A stretch of DNA of 64,000 bases from Chrysemys picta bellii (GCF_011386835.1 NC_088797.1:38067583-38131582), one strand, 5' to 3'. Positions 32,225 to 44,090 are shown, counted from the stretch's first letter. Notes: generated by a model not told the origin, from the letters alone. A program made the numbers and translations.

Positions 32225-33235
32225 TCGGTATAGTGCAAGAAACTGCTACCTGTAGAAATTTGCTACTGTATCAGTTAATTATATGTAAGGATTGTAAAAA
32301 ACTGCTATCTGATGTACAGGGCCGGCTCTAGGTTTTTTGCCGCCCGAAGCAAAAAAATTTTTGGCTGCCCACCACCCCAGCCCTGGGCTCTCACCACCCC
32401 GCCCACCAGTGCCCTCCCCCACCCGCACCCCCTGCCGCCCCAGCCCTGGGCTCTCTCTTCCCCCCCCCCACACCTCCTGCCACTCCAGTTCTCCCCCCCC
32501 CCACGCCACCCGCACCCTCTGCCGCCCCAGCCCTGGGCTTCCCCTCACCAGTGCTGACTCTGCCCACTCCCCCCTCGCCTCCAGCCGGTCCGGCGCTGGC
32601 AGGGTCAGGGTAAGCAGCAGGGTTCCTGGGCTGCGCCTCAGCCCAGGGTCCCTCCAGCCAGGGCTCCCACCTCCAGGATCGGCCGGGACCCGGGAGGCCA
32701 GAGCTGGGGGCCCGCCCAGCAGATGGCTGAGGAGCCAGTGCAGGGTAGCCCCAGAGGGAGCGGAGTCCCGGAGAGCGGGACGTGGGCCCCGCATGGCAGC
32801 GCCACGCCCTCTATTGCCCTGCTGCTGCTTCTGGTCACCCTGCCGCAGTCCCTGGGCGGCTCGGGCCACTTCGCCCAGCCCCGGCTGCAGCGCTGGGAGG
32901 TGGCTGCGGCTCCGTGTGCCCCACGGGGTGGCCCCCAGCCCGAGTGTGCCCCGCTCAGCGCCTGCCCGGCCCAGCCACAAGGTGCAGGCGCTGCTCCCCT
33001 GCAGCGCAAAACGCAGCAGCCCCATGGCACCCCCTGCGCACGACGCGCTGCTGCTGCCAGGGCCGGCTCTAGGCTTTTGCTGCCCAAAGCAACAACAACA
33101 AAAAAAAGATGGCCGGAATGCTGCCCCTGAAAATGTGCCGCCCCAAGCACGTGCTTGGTTTGCTGGTGCCTAGAGCTGGCCCTGCTGATGTTGCAAATTC
33201 CTACAAATAGCAGTTTCTCGCACTACACCGGCCGT
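32225..33235. mobile_element. Outer inverted-repeat element split by a hAT-type MITE
   Basis: AGTGCAAGAAACTGCTACCT at 32231-32250 and its counterpart near 33208-33227 (GCAGTTTCTCGCACTAC on +) are inverted, and both continue into TGTAGGAATTTGCAAC-like sequence. The interior is interrupted at 32316/33185 by the next element. Confidence 0.5.
32317..33184. mobile_element. hAT-type MITE with CAGGGCCGGCTCTAGG ends carrying GC-rich cargo
   Basis: Left end CAGGGCCGGCTCTAGG at 32317, right end CCTAGAGCTGGCCCTG at 33184. The target duplication is ctgatgta (32309-32316) versus ctgatgtt (33185-33192), 7 of 8. A second, complete left end occurs inside at 33059, so the last 126 bases form a mini-copy of the family. 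The interior 32390-33058 is GC-rich, CpG-containing and differs from the normal short interior. It keeps long frames open on both strands (up to 278 codons), discussed under findings. Confidence 0.75.
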
Positions 33236-33413
33236 GGGGGTGGGGAGGGGATCTCGTGGCTCCTCAGGGTGGGGGGGGTGTCTCAGGGCTCTGACCATGG
33301 GAGGGTGGGTGGAAGGGGCAGAGATGGGGCTAGCCTCCCCAGAGGGGGGCTCCACTCACCACTCATGGGTATCCAGAGTTCTTCCGGGGGGGGGTACATC
33401 AGCTCATCTAGAT

Positions 33414-33626
33414 CAGTATTTCTCAACTTGGGGGTCATGGGATGGGTTTATGGGGGTTGCATGTGTAGGGCCAGCATTAGGGGGTGGCAAGCAGGGAAAT
33501 TGCTGGGGGGCCCATGCCTCAGAGGGCCCTGCAAAGCTAAGTTACATGCCTCAGCCCTGGGCGGCGGGATTCAGGCTTCAGACTCCTGAAAGGGGTACAG
33601 TAGACTGGAAAGGTTGAGAACCACTG
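33414..33626. mobile_element. hAT-type MITE with CAGTGGTTCTCAAC ends
   Basis: Left CAGTATTTCTCAACTTGGGG, right AAAGGTTGAGAACCACTG. Flanking octamers atctagat (33406-33413) and aattagat (33627-33634) match at 6 of 8. No coding capacity. Confidence 0.7.
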
Positions 33627-33834
33627 AATTAGATAACCTAAATTGAACCAAATACCTCTGTGTTTTTAGTTGGTTGTAATATTCTGAATGTTAGCTAGAC
33701 TGCCCTGAAACACACTTTCAACCTTATTTTTCCTAACAAAATTTTGTTTATATAGAAATTGAAAATCCCTGTTTACTAACTGCTAGGAAAAGTCTTTAAA
33801 TCAATCCCATTCTACCATATATGTATATCGTTGG

Positions 33835-34062
33835 GGACCCAGCCTACCCCTCGGGGACCCAGCCTACCCCTTAATGCCATGGCTCATGAAGCCATACACA
33901 GGCACCCTAGACAGCAGTAAGGAGCTGTTCAACTATAGGCCGAGCAAGTGCAGAATTGTAGTAGAATGTGCATTTGGATGTTTAAAAGCTCGCTGGCGCG
34001 GTTTACTGACTCGGTTAGACCTCAGCGAAACCAATATTCCAATTGTTATTGCCGCTTGCTTG
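33835..34062 (+). pseudogene. Harbinger transposase, internal fragment
   Basis: From about 33852 it reads DPAYPLMPWLMKPY, then FNYRPSKCRIVVECAFGCLK and NIPIVIAACL, the part with the second catalytic Asp and the Glu. It aligns with 3739-3940 of the first Harbinger copy. Its start carries a 21-base direct duplication of GGGGACCCAGCCTACCCC. It abuts the non-LTR element at 34063. Confidence 0.8.
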
Positions 34063-35699
34063 CTTTATCAAACAATTCCTCTGATTTTATCACCTTCACC
34101 TTGATCGATCGGTCCTTCGGCCCTCGTATAGATTTCACTGATCACAATAAGTCTTCCAATTTTCTTGGATCCTGGCCTTCCTTTTCCATTCGCAGCCATG
34201 TCTTTTCACAATAAAATCTTCTCATCTCTTTGGAGGTCGGCTGAGTGGTCATTTCAGTTCCCAGGGGTACCACTCAGCGACAGCTGCAGTCCATCAATTG
34301 TCAGTGAGCCTCACTGTATGCCCGGCCCATCGCATTTCACTATGCATGCTCTCAACAATGACATCCTGCACTCCATTCTGCTGTCTGATCACTTCACTGG
34401 GGATGGGTGGCATATTGAAATACCAGAATTCTTCTTTTCATCGCCCTCTCCATGACAGACAGTTGCTGCTCCTCTGTCTTCGTCAGTGCCCATGTTTTGC
34501 TGCCATACAACATTACTGGCAGTACTGTTGAGTTGAAGAGGCTGGCGCATATTGCCTTGTTGATTTTTCCTTGGAGGACATCCTTGATAGAACTGAATAC
34601 GCACCAACCTGCTTTTTTTCTTCACAAGAGTTCACCTTCCTGATCATGGCACATGTTAATTTCTTGGCCCAAATAGACATATTGCTCAATTTCTTTTATT
34701 TGTTCTTCCTGGATTGTTATTTGGGCTTTTGGCAAGGTATCAGATCACATAAATTTAGTTTTGGAGTGGTTAATTTTCAGTCCTACTTGGCTGCTTTTTG
34801 TGTTGAGTTCTTGCAGCATTTTCTGTAGTTTGATAGTATTTTTGGTGATCAACACAATATTGTCCGCAAATCTGAGATGGTTTAGCTGCTCTCCATTGAT
34901 GTTGATTCCATCCTTCCAATTCATCCGCCACATTAACATTTAGAGGCAGGCTATGAAGAGTTTCGGTGAAACCGTGTCTTCTTGTTTCACACCTTTCTTA
35001 ACTGGGATGTGAAGGGGAGTATCAAATAAAGTTATCTGTAGTGCAGTCAGAATTTGCTTCCTTTAATAGTCTGATACAGTTTGTGCCAATGCCCTGCTCT
35101 GCAAGAGCTTTCAACACTGCATTGATCTCTACGCTGTCGAATGCTTTTTCATAGTCGACCAAGGCAATTTGTATTCCCTTGAGTGTTCCAATAGCTAGTT
35201 TATAGTGAAAATATGGTCCATTGTACTTAAATTCCTTTGAAGGTCTGCCTGCTCTCTCGGCTACTGCTCATCTAGACTCTGTGAGAGTCAATTTGTTATT
35301 ATTTTGGTGAACAGCTTGTAGACATGTGAAGGCAGGCATATAGAATGATAGTTCTTTAGATCTTCATGATCGTCCTTCTTTGACAGCAGAATGGTGTTGG
35401 ACTCCTTCCAGCTAGATGGTATCTGCTGTAATTCCCAGTAATGGCTAAACCTCTGAGTAAGGGTTTCCCAGAGGTCTTGGCCTCGAGCTTTTTTCATTTG
35501 GATTGTCAGTCCATCTTTACCTGGGGCTTTTTCTTCCTTTATTTGGTGAACTGCATGTCGAACTTCGCTGACAAAGACTGGGAGTATATGCTCTTTCAAT
35601 TACTGGTTTTCCATCCCTGTTCTTCAATGCCACTATTGTTGAGCTGTACAGTGTCAATTCCCTTTTGCATTTTTTGAGGCTTCTGTGATCTTCAGCTGT
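34063..35699 (-). pseudogene. RTE-like reverse transcriptase, broken
   Basis: Fragments in order: EEKAPGKDGLTIQMKK (35530), WKESNTILLSKKDDHEDLKN and YKLFTKIITN (35288), then NGEQLNHLRFADNIVLI (34880), where the catalytic FADD box reads FADN. Further downstream are GSKTWALTKTEEQQLSVMER and a basic tail to 34063. It would have copied the RNA at the cut target site. Frame changes separate all parts. Confidence 0.8.
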
Positions 35700-35701
35700 C
35701 T

Positions 35702-36900
35702 TTAAGAGCCTTTCATTTTGGTACTTCTCAAAGACTCCTTTAGTCTTCTTCTTATCAACTTGCAGAGGAGGGAGTACTCAAGTTTGTCACCATCATTTCG
35801 CTTCCTATTCCTCCGCTTCTTTAGCAAGTTCCGCGTTTCCTCCAAGATTCTTCCCTTTGCTCTTTTCAGTCTTTCTTTCTTGGATAATTTCACGCATTGC
35901 CTCAATTTATCAGTGAAGTTTATATAATCCTCATCGCAGTTATCTGTAAGACTCCAGTCTTCCTTGTAAATGTTCACTTTCAAGATTGCCTCATTGAATA
36001 TTTTTGGCCACTGTCTCTGATTTGCCATTTGTAGCGCTTTCTTCTCCACTTTTTTGTTGAAGTTGAGCCGTGCTCTCAGCAAGCAATGGTCACTATCAAT
36101 GTTAAATGATGGTACTACTGAGATATCTTGTACAATGTACCAGTTATCGATCAGAATATAGTCAATCTCGTTCTTGTTCTTCACATTGGGTACAATGAAT
36201 GTCCACCTCCTCTTGGCCTTCTTCTTAAACCAGGTGTTAACAATTAACATTTCTTTCATCTCCGCCAGAGTTGCCAGTTGCTCTACTCGTGGATTCTGTT
36301 CGCTGATACCATACCTTCCAATGAACTTTTTACCTTCTTTCTCTCTTCCAACTTTGGCACTGAAATCTCCCATCGTGATCGTATATGTGGATTTTTGAGC
36401 GTGGGTTTCCTCGAGCTCCTGATAGAATTCTTCCACTTCGTCATCTTCACTTCTGCTTGTGGGAGCATATATCTGAATAATCTTGAGAGTGCTGTTCTTG
36501 TTCAGTTGGAGGTGTAGCACTCCGATGCGCGATGACTTGAACTTGCAGGAGATGATTTTTCAAGACCATTCGTTATTGATGATGAAGCTGATTCCTCCAA
36601 CGGTTCTTGCACCTTCTCCTTTTCCCAACATGTTGGTACTTTCATCTCTCCACTTCACTTCCATCTCCTTTCTTCATTGTGTTTCGCAGAGACTAAGGAT
36701 GTCACAGGCTGTCCTTGCCTTCTCCTCTATTAGATGGTTGATCGAATCGTCTCTCAGTGTCTTTCAGTTATAAGTGCACCCTGAGGGCAGTCCTTTTCCT
36801 GGCCCTGGAGATTCTTAACAGCCTCTCGTCGACTGAACTCCCCACCAATGTCATAGAACAAATCAGGAGAGCACAAGGAGGTGGGCCCATTTATTCATGT
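35702..36900 (-). pseudogene. RTE-like endonuclease domain, partly open
   Basis: The domain nicks target DNA. A frame of 272 codons is open from 36520 to 35702. It shows IQIYAPTSRSEDDEVEEFY, the catalytic TMGDFSAKVG, NEIDYILID and the SDHCLLRA motif, followed by a lysine/arginine-rich linker to the RT. Upstream (36900-36530) the N-terminal pieces GEGARTVGGISFIINNEWS and SSRIGVLHLQL are present but contain stops. Confidence 0.85.
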
Positions 36901-37148
36901 TGTTTTAGCCATTTCTTCATCCACCTGCTAGCTATGCTGTCAGTGGTGCATTTACCGCCTCAATTTAGCTAGCACCCAACCTCAAGAAGGAAGACAGCTA
37001 TCTTCTCCCTGGGTTGGTAGATTTTATAATCCATCATATTCACATGACTCAGGGGATCTACACAAACTTTCACCAAACTATCTAAATCAGTGTTAATTCA
37101 TACCTTCTGTTACTTCTGTAAAAGTCTGTGTATAGACATTATTTTAGG

Positions 37149-37347
37149 CCTGGTCTGCACTACGAGTTTAGGTCGAATTTAGCAGTGTTCAATCGAATTT
37201 CAATTGACGTTAGCAAAATTTAAATTTAAATCAGAACACTTTTAGTCTGAAATAAGTGTCCACACAGACTTGCACTGAAATAAATCTGTTCTAATTAACA
37301 CTTTTAAAAGAGCTTTTGGTGCATGTTTGTGTGTAGACCATCTCTGA
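37149..37347. mobile_element. MITE fragment, Harbinger-like end
   Basis: Begins AGGCCTGGTCTGCACTACGA and ends near GTGTGTAGACCATCTC. Interior AT-rich with AATTTAAATTTAAAT. No coding capacity. Confidence 0.5.
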
Positions 37348-37848
37348 ATCATATGAATATGAACACTTAACACATGGATTATAAAATCAGAGCTGGAATA
37401 GCTTTGGTAAAACTAATAACCAAGTTCAAGTCAGACTGCAATATCAAGTCCATTTATTTTTAAAGATCATTGTGTACAGCTGCAGGGATAGTGAAAAATG
37501 TATTTTCCAAGTGAAAGAATTAACACACAGTGAAAGAACTGAAGTACATCTAACTAAAATGGGCATAAAGACCAAAAATACAATGGTCAGTAAATGAAGA
37601 CAAGTTTTACTTGCTATAAATGTGGAGGTAATTGCAATGCAACACAAAGGTGGCTAGCACAAGAGGTTGTGGCATCATGTATGTAGTAAAAGCAACCCTT
37701 TGGGAAGAGCATTGTCCTCCACACAAGTTAGAGAAATATAAAGGTCATGAAAATACATCCAGAGATCTGGTGCAGAAAGTGTTCTTTGCTAAGTCTCAAG
37801 AGATAAACAAGGTACTAAAACAAATTGGTTTGACACTGGAAATACATG
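37348..37848. other. No gene seen
   Basis: AT-rich sequence without recognised features. Confidence 0.5.
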
Positions 37849-37856
37849 TTAAAAAT

Positions 37857-38194
37857 AGGGCTAAGTGATTAAAAAAATTAATCGTGATTAATCATACTTT
37901 TAATCACACCGTTAATATTAGAATACCATTTATTTAAAAACTGTTTGGGGGGTTCTATATTTTCAAATATAGGCTGGGGGCTCTGGGCTTCAGTCTTGCT
38001 TGGGGCATCATCCCACCTCAGGGCTCCAGGCTTCTGTCCCCCCACCGCCCACAAAGCTACAGACTGGGGCTTCAGCCCCTCTACAGCCCACCCCGCCCTG
38101 CCTGCAGAGCTCTGGGCTGGGTCTTCAGCATCTCTGCCACCTCCCCACCCACAGATATGCGATTAGGCATTAACTGCGATTAACTGACAGCCCT
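37857..38194. mobile_element. hAT-type MITE of the AGGGCTGTCAATTAATCG family
   Basis: Left end AGGGCTAAGTGATTAAAAAA followed by TTAATCGTGATTAATCA; right end GCGATTAACTGACAGCCCT. Octamers ttaaaaat (37849-37856) and ataaaaat (38195-38202) match at 7 of 8. The middle (37970-38155) is a GC-rich block of irregular CTGGGCTTCAG-type repeats. This family is common across vertebrates. Confidence 0.75.
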
Positions 38195-38202
38195 ATAAAA
38201 AT

Positions 38203-39405
38203 CTATTTCAAAATATACACTGGAGTGGAGTGCAATATAACTATAGCAACCATATACAATTGACCGACTGTTATACCTAAGCTTGTCTCATAAGGGCCAT
38301 GTGGCAAAGCTAAACTGGGTAGAAGAAGGGCATATTTTACTTAGAGGACCTAAAGCATGAGATTTCTCTATTCTTATAGCACATAACTATAGCAACATAG
38401 ATTGTGAGTTAAATGAGTCCTTACTAAAAAAGAAACAATCTTTTGGGGTTAGATTCTGCAAATGGATCTGCCCAGGTACACCTGTGTGGAGTTTGTCTTA
38501 AATGGGCTCTGGATGACTGCAGGAGTCTGCCCACATGGATCCATTTGCAGGTTCTAGTCTTATCTTGAAGGTAATGGGAGTTCTGGTGAAGGAAGATTGC
38601 AGGATTTAACCCACCACTGACGATAAATTTTAGATTGTAAACTCTCTTGGGGAGAGAGAGGAATGTGTCTGGTGCCTAAAATGTGCTAGGTGCCATTTTA
38701 ATAAAATAACAGTCCTCTTTAAGATCTAGCTGTTGTGACTCAACATGGGAGAAAAAGTATATACTGTACATAACCCAAACAGCAATTATTCATGTGAGTA
38801 TCAATTACTTTAAAAGTGTAGTGTTGCAATATTCTTGCTATTACCTCCAGGACATTTTGGGATGAACCAATGTGAACAGCTTATTCAATTTTTTTCCATT
38901 CCAGAAAAATCAAGCTTGCTGCCTTGATAGTAGCTTCATATTTAGGATGTCCCATTGCTGTGCATTAAACATGCACGCAATCTAAATTTAAAATGGGGGT
39001 GGGGGGGAATAATTACTCTTCCACTATCTTTTACCATACCAAATGCATAAGGGCCACAAACCCTTTTAAGGCCTAGCTGTAAAATATAACAAGGCTACAA
39101 ATACCTGCAATAAGCAGCTCCTTCTTAGTCTGTCATAGCTTTTTTTTTTTTTTGAATAGCTTACCTTTTAGATTTTTATTGCTTGGTTTAATGTCTTGAT
39201 TTGTTCAAGATGCTTTCTTTACAACCTATTTACCTTGGTCTTCTTTTGTACCCAGTGATATAAATACTGTAGGCTGAAGGTAAAGGTGAAGGACTGTTAT
39301 AGCCATTCCTCCCTGAGAACTTTGTGTGGTCATTTATTTGTCTTTGCTTTGTTACTTTTTTCACTTAGCCCTGGTAGATATTTAAAATATAGATTAACCT
39401 AGCTG
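38203..39405. other. No gene seen
   Basis: AT-rich sequence with a poly-T run near 39141-39153. No frame of note. Confidence 0.5.
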
Positions 39406-39407
39406 TG

Positions 39408-39650
39408 TTCTCAAGGGCATGAAAAATTCCAACCCCCCGCAGTTAAGCCAACCTAACACCTGTGGTAGATGCCACTAGATTGATGGAAGAATTCTTTTGT
39501 CAACCTAGCTACTGCCACTCAGGGAGGTGGCTTACCTACATCAATGGAAAAACCCCTTCCACTGATGTAGGCAATCTACATTAGGATGATACAGCAACAT
39601 AGCTGCAGCTGTGCCACTGTAGCGTGGATATGCTCTAACAGTAGTCTTGT
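39408..39650. mobile_element. Old MITE relic (Harbinger-like)
   Basis: Interior phrases TCAACCTAGCTACTGCCACT and GGGAGGTGGCTTACCTACAT match those of the element at 41676-41937 (GCCGACCTAGCTATTGCC, GAGGTGGATTACCTAG). The ends are eroded. Confidence 0.5.
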
Positions 39651-39744
39651 CTTTGCTGTTCCTTCTAGTTTATCCATATTTGTTTTTATCTATTTATTAA
39701 TTTAAATGCAGTGAAATTGCAATTAAATGGTGTGGAAAGTTTAA

Positions 39745-39975
39745 GAACAATGTTTTACAGTCATCATTTGAGGATCTTAACGCAGTTTAGAAACTAAATC
39801 TTATAATCCCAGTCAAGTAGATGAAAAATATATGTACTGATACTGCACATAGTAAACTGAGGCACAGAAGATAATTCTCAAGATCACACAATGATTAGTG
39901 GTATTCCTGGGAATGGAACTCAGGAGTGCTGACTTCCATTCCCTCATTCTAATCACTGGCCACACTACTTCTCAC
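39745..39975 (-). repeat. MIR-like SINE relic
   Basis: AAACTGAGGCACAGAAGATA, CAAGATCACACAATGATTAG and TAATCACTGGCCACACTACT are the reversed core and promoter-side parts of a MIR-like SINE. Confidence 0.6.
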
Positions 39976-40916
39976 ATTTGTACATAGCTTCAGACAGAAC
40001 ATCACAGAAGATCTCACTATGTGTCTGGACACATAAGAGCATGACACACATCAGCTGAGAGACTCTGTATTGTATTGTCAACCTAAGCAAACATGAACGT
40101 GAAACAAATCAACCCAGAATGACACTAATAACTTCTATTTTATTTTGACTGGTTTGTTCTTTTTTTTTTTTTTTTTCACTTCTATTTTTGTGTTGTGATA
40201 ATTTTGTTTTGTTGCTCAATTTCCTTGTTCTGTGTTTCTTTTTCTGTGCAGTGGCAATATTTCTTTACAATGCTTCACTGTTTAGCTATTTGGAATTTGG
40301 CTTAGTTTCTTCCCTACATATGTTTACTTGTTCTATGACTGTATGTTGTCTTCTCTCTCCTATAACAGTAGGCTTTGTGTGGCTTCTTCTCTCTATTACA
40401 AGTTTAAAAAATAATCAGCAGTCTCTTATCAATATCACTTATTGTGGGATGATTTTCCCCTTTCCTCACTTTTTTTTTTATTTCTTTTGTCTCATATTGT
40501 CTTGTTTATCTAATATTTTACAACTCTTTATATAAAGTGCACAGTGTAGGCTCTGCCAAAACCTGTCTCCTTGACACAGTATTATACAAATTAAGTATGT
40601 CTGTATAACTAATGCTTAAATGGCTTAAAATTGCTTGTTTTTTCTGGGCCAGATTTTGCAGTCAGATGTGCATATAACTCCTATTAAGGCCTTGAGAGTT
40701 GTATACATGCATCTGAGGGCAGAACTGGACACAAGGTTTAATATAACAATTTAACAAAAACTACTCTACAGGAAAAGTACAGTTCATGTTTATAAAACAT
40801 GCCTTTTGGTGTGTGTCAGGGTCTTGCCCTTTGGAGATATCATATTGGTTTTATTTGTTGGTCTTTTTTCTTTCTTTTTTCAGGACAAGCCTTTGGCAGT
40901 GGGAAAGAGGGGAGAA
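39976..40916. other. No gene seen; T-rich
   Basis: T-rich stretch with a poly-T run at about 40160-40178. The 115-codon frame at 40188-40535 is rich in Phe, Leu and Cys because of base composition and has no family resemblance I can see. Confidence 0.5.
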
Positions 40917-40919
40917 TAA

Positions 40920-41521
40920 AGGCATGTCTACATGGGAAAATTTTACCAGTTATACTACTATAGTTAAATTGTTATAATGCCCCACATGGACGCATTTTCT
41001 GGTATGAGTGCCTTCTTTTTTTATTGATCTTAAACCCTCACCAAAGTGACATAAATTAAACTAAAATAAGACACTTAGTCCATAACTACACTAGAAAATG
41101 TTGCTGTTCTCACAATGTTGGTAAGGAGGGTGATTGTTTATTACATTTTTATACCAGAAAAAAACGAATGTAGATGCGGTTATACTGGCTAATAATTATA
41201 TCTAGCTCTTATATAGTGCTTTTCAACAGTAGATCTCAGAGTGCTTCACAATCTTTTAATGTATTTATTCTCAAAAAGTATATTTACCAGTATAGCTTAT
41301 TTTGTTCCGACAATTGGTATGTTGTCAAAAACACGGTTTTGCTAGTAGAAACTGCATCTACACTGGGAGAGTTTGCTGGCATAGCTATACCAGTAAAGCT
41401 TTTCTAGTGTAAGTTAGGCCTTAGGCTGGCATAAGTTTCCACACATAGAGGTATACTGCTATACTGGTTTAAATTCACACTTTAGTTGTTTATACTGGCA
41501 TTTTCCTGTGTAGACAAGCCC
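40920..41521. mobile_element. Harbinger-like MITE, about 600 bp
   Basis: Left AGGCATGTCTACATGGG, right CCTGTGTAGACAAGCCC, flanked by TAA at 40917-40919 and 41522-41524, the 3-bp target type of Harbinger. It encloses a small MIR-like piece (CTCTTATATAGTGCTTTTCA, 41206-41225). Confidence 0.6.
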
Positions 41522-41675
41522 TAAAAATGACTGATTGGAAAAAATCTCCATGCCACCACAGGCCTATTTAGACAAGAGTTATTGGTGTTGAGTTACCTTA
41601 TCTGCAGTTAACATGATTGTAAATGCAAACATATATGCTCTACAAAGCATTGTTCCAGGACACAAAAGTGGCTGA

Positions 41676-41937
41676 GACTTGGCTTACATTAGAAAATTAG
41701 GTTGGTTTAACTATGTTGGTCAGGGGGTTGAAACCCTGAGTGGCAAAGTTAAGCTGACCTAAGTCCCTGTGTAGACAGCGCTAGGTCAACAGAAGAATTC
41801 TTCTGCCGACCTAGCTATTGCCCCTTGGGGAGGTGGATTACCTAGCTAAAGGGAGAATCCCTCCTGTTGCCATACGTAGTGTCTACACTGAAGCACTACA
41901 GGAGGCCACTGTAGCGTTGTAAGTGTAGACAAGCTCT
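41676..41937. mobile_element. Harbinger-like MITE
   Basis: From GACTTGGCTTACATTAGAAA to GTAAGTGTAGACAAGCTC. Interior with CTAGGTCAACAGAAGAATTC and AGTGTCTACACTGAAGCACT, shared with the fragments at 30085 and 39408. Confidence 0.6.
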
Positions 41938-42224
41938 GAGCCTTTGGGCTTGTTTCCATTAAACTTTTATACCGTAAGTTAATTGACTGCTGATTAACTT
42001 GAGGTACTTAACACATTTGCAAAGGCTAGTCTTACACACTCTCCATACATTTGTTCTTGGCTACAACTATTGCTTAGCTAGTAAAGTTTACAAACTTTAA
42101 GCCTCACAATCCCAGTCTACTAGATGCAAGAAATATATTGATATAACAGATCTGTAAACTGGTAAAGAACAAACATTTGTAGCCCAGAACAAACATGTGA
42201 GAAGTAATACCTGTTAGTAATACA

Positions 42225-42420
42225 TAGCTCTTATATTATGCTTTTCATCAGTAGATCTCAAAGCATTTGTCAATTGTAATGTATCTATGCTTGCAACACC
42301 CCTGTGCAGGAAGGCCTTACCTAACATCACACAGGAAATCTGTGGTGTTCAGGGAATTGAATGCAGGCTTCCCATGGCTTAAGCTAGTGCCCTAACCACT
42401 GGACAATCCTTCTTCCTCTT
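42225..42420 (-). repeat. MIR-like SINE relic
   Basis: ATAGCTCTTATATTATGCTT, AACATCACACAGGAAATC and CCTAACCACTGGACAATCC match the reversed pattern of the other two MIR-like relics. Confidence 0.5.
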
Positions 42421-42967
42421 AAAAGTCTAGTGTACAGACAGGAAAATGGTATTAACACAGGTTAATGTGTACATACGAATGGCTGGAGGGAGGGTAATGC
42501 AGTGTTGCTACCTCTCACAATTTTTTCATTAATCGTGAGTTTGGCCAGGGCTGGAGTGAGGCCATGTCTACACTACAAACTGTGGTTGACACAAGTTATG
42601 TAGGCATACAGCTGCCAAAGTTTGTATATCACTCAATTGCATGCATACTTGGCAGCTTGCTTTGCTACAGTATGTATTCACCTGGCATGCTTGTGTCCAT
42701 GTAAAGTGCAGTGCTCCACAGATAAGTATCCTGGTCCAGTGTGCCACATGCTGCCGTCTACTGCAATGTCTTTTTTGTGAATTTTTTCATAAGGTATTGT
42801 GGGATAGAAAGGATTTGCCCAGGGATGTCTGGAGCTTCAGGTAAAGTTCCTAGCATGCAAATTTATCCATCCCATAATGTCATCCAAATCCCATAATTTT
42901 CATGCCTTTAAAAAAATCCCACAAACCTCCATAGCACTTTTCATTGTCTCCCATCTCTGACAGAAGC

Positions 42968-44090
42968 ATGGAGCCTGCAGAGTTCTGCGCTAGTCTCATG
43001 AATATTGCAAATACAGGATGCATGATTCTCCTGTATTTACAGACCCACAGGAAGTACTGCAACAATGGGGAACATGTAGATTTCTTCGCAGACAGTTTGC
43101 TGAGGAACAGAGAAAAACAATTCAAGGTTGTTGGTGGCATTCACAGAGCAGCTGCAGACACAGGAGTGCTGCTTTTGGGGCCGAGAAATGAGCACTGAAT
43201 GGTGGGATCACATCATAATGAAGGTTTGGGATGATGAGCAGTGGTTGCAGGACTTTTGGATGCAAAAGGCCACATTTTTAGATCTGTGTGCCAAGCATGT
43301 CCTAATCTGCCATCTTATGGACACCAGAATGAGAGCTCCATTAACAATGGAGAAGCAAGAAGTGATCGCACTCTGGTAGCAATCCTGTACTGAAAGCTTC
43401 CAGTCAGTGGGAAATCATTTTGGAGTTGGAAAATCCTCAACTATGGTGGCAGCCATCGCCATACAAGCATGTAGGGCCATTAACCATCTCCTGCTAATGC
43501 AGGCCTGTGACTCTCAGCAACATGCAGAGAATAATGGATGAATTTTCAGAAACGGGGTTCCTGAATTGCAGTGGGGCAACAGACTGGATAGCATGCGTAT
43601 CCTTATTTTTGGCAGCAGCCCACTTTTCTACAGAGTAAACCAACAGAAAGGGCTACTTTTCTATGGTTATGCAAGCATTGGTGGATCACGGGGGGGATGT
43701 GTCATCAATATCAATGGGGGCTGGTCAAGGAAGGTGAATGACGTTTGCATTTTTAAGAACTCGGGAATGTCCAGAAAGTTGCAAGCAGAGATGTTTTTTC
43801 CTGACTTGTGGATTACCATTGGCAATATCGAAATGACAATAGTGATTCTGCGTGACCCAGCCCCACTTGGTTCTCCTGGCTCATGAAGCTGTACACTGGC
43901 CGCCTTAACAGCACCAAGGAAAGATTCAACTGCTGGCTCAGAAGGTGCAGAATGACAATGTGTTTTTGGTGGATTAAAGGGACACTGGCAGTGTTTACTC
44001 ACTAGAATGGATCTCAGTAAGAAAAATAGCCCAATGGTTATAGCTGCCTGTTGTCCTGCATAATGTTGATGAATATGATTTTGTTACAGT
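42968..44090 (+). pseudogene. Harbinger transposase, heavily broken
   Basis: Start chosen at ATG 42968 (MEPAEFCASL). Recognisable parts: TEWWDHIIMKVWDDEQWLQD (43190-43255), HFGVGKSS (helix-turn-helix-like region, 43415), NDVCIFKNSGMSRKLQAE (43740-43790) and LRDPAPL (second catalytic Asp, 43850). The region of the third acidic residue near 43960 is out of frame. The first Asp region (near 43585) is altered: the expected GAIDG-like motif reads NRLDSMRI. At least four frame changes or stops, including TAG at 43377-43379. Confidence 0.8.

Larger units (their letters stand above)
34063..36930 (-). mobile_element. RTE-like non-LTR retrotransposon, decayed
   Basis: Minus-strand order from 36900 to 34063: apurinic-type endonuclease, reverse transcriptase, C-terminal tail. 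The protein resembles the endonuclease-RT proteins of RTE-type elements widespread in cnidarians and nematodes and often mis-annotated as craniofacial development protein 2. The 5' end (before LATFN-type start motifs) and the 3' terminus are missing. The copy contains many frameshifts. Confidence 0.8.

Noticed and set aside
32337..33173. 278-codon plus-strand open frame and a 248-codon minus-strand frame over the same GC-rich block
   Set aside because: Open frames on both strands in several phases are explained by GC-rich, stop-poor sequence inside a MITE. No domain, and the frames run into the transposon end.
29605..36930. One long RTE-like element interrupted by 4 kb of insertions
   Set aside because: Both pieces contain the same part of the protein C-terminus with different sequence, so they are two elements.
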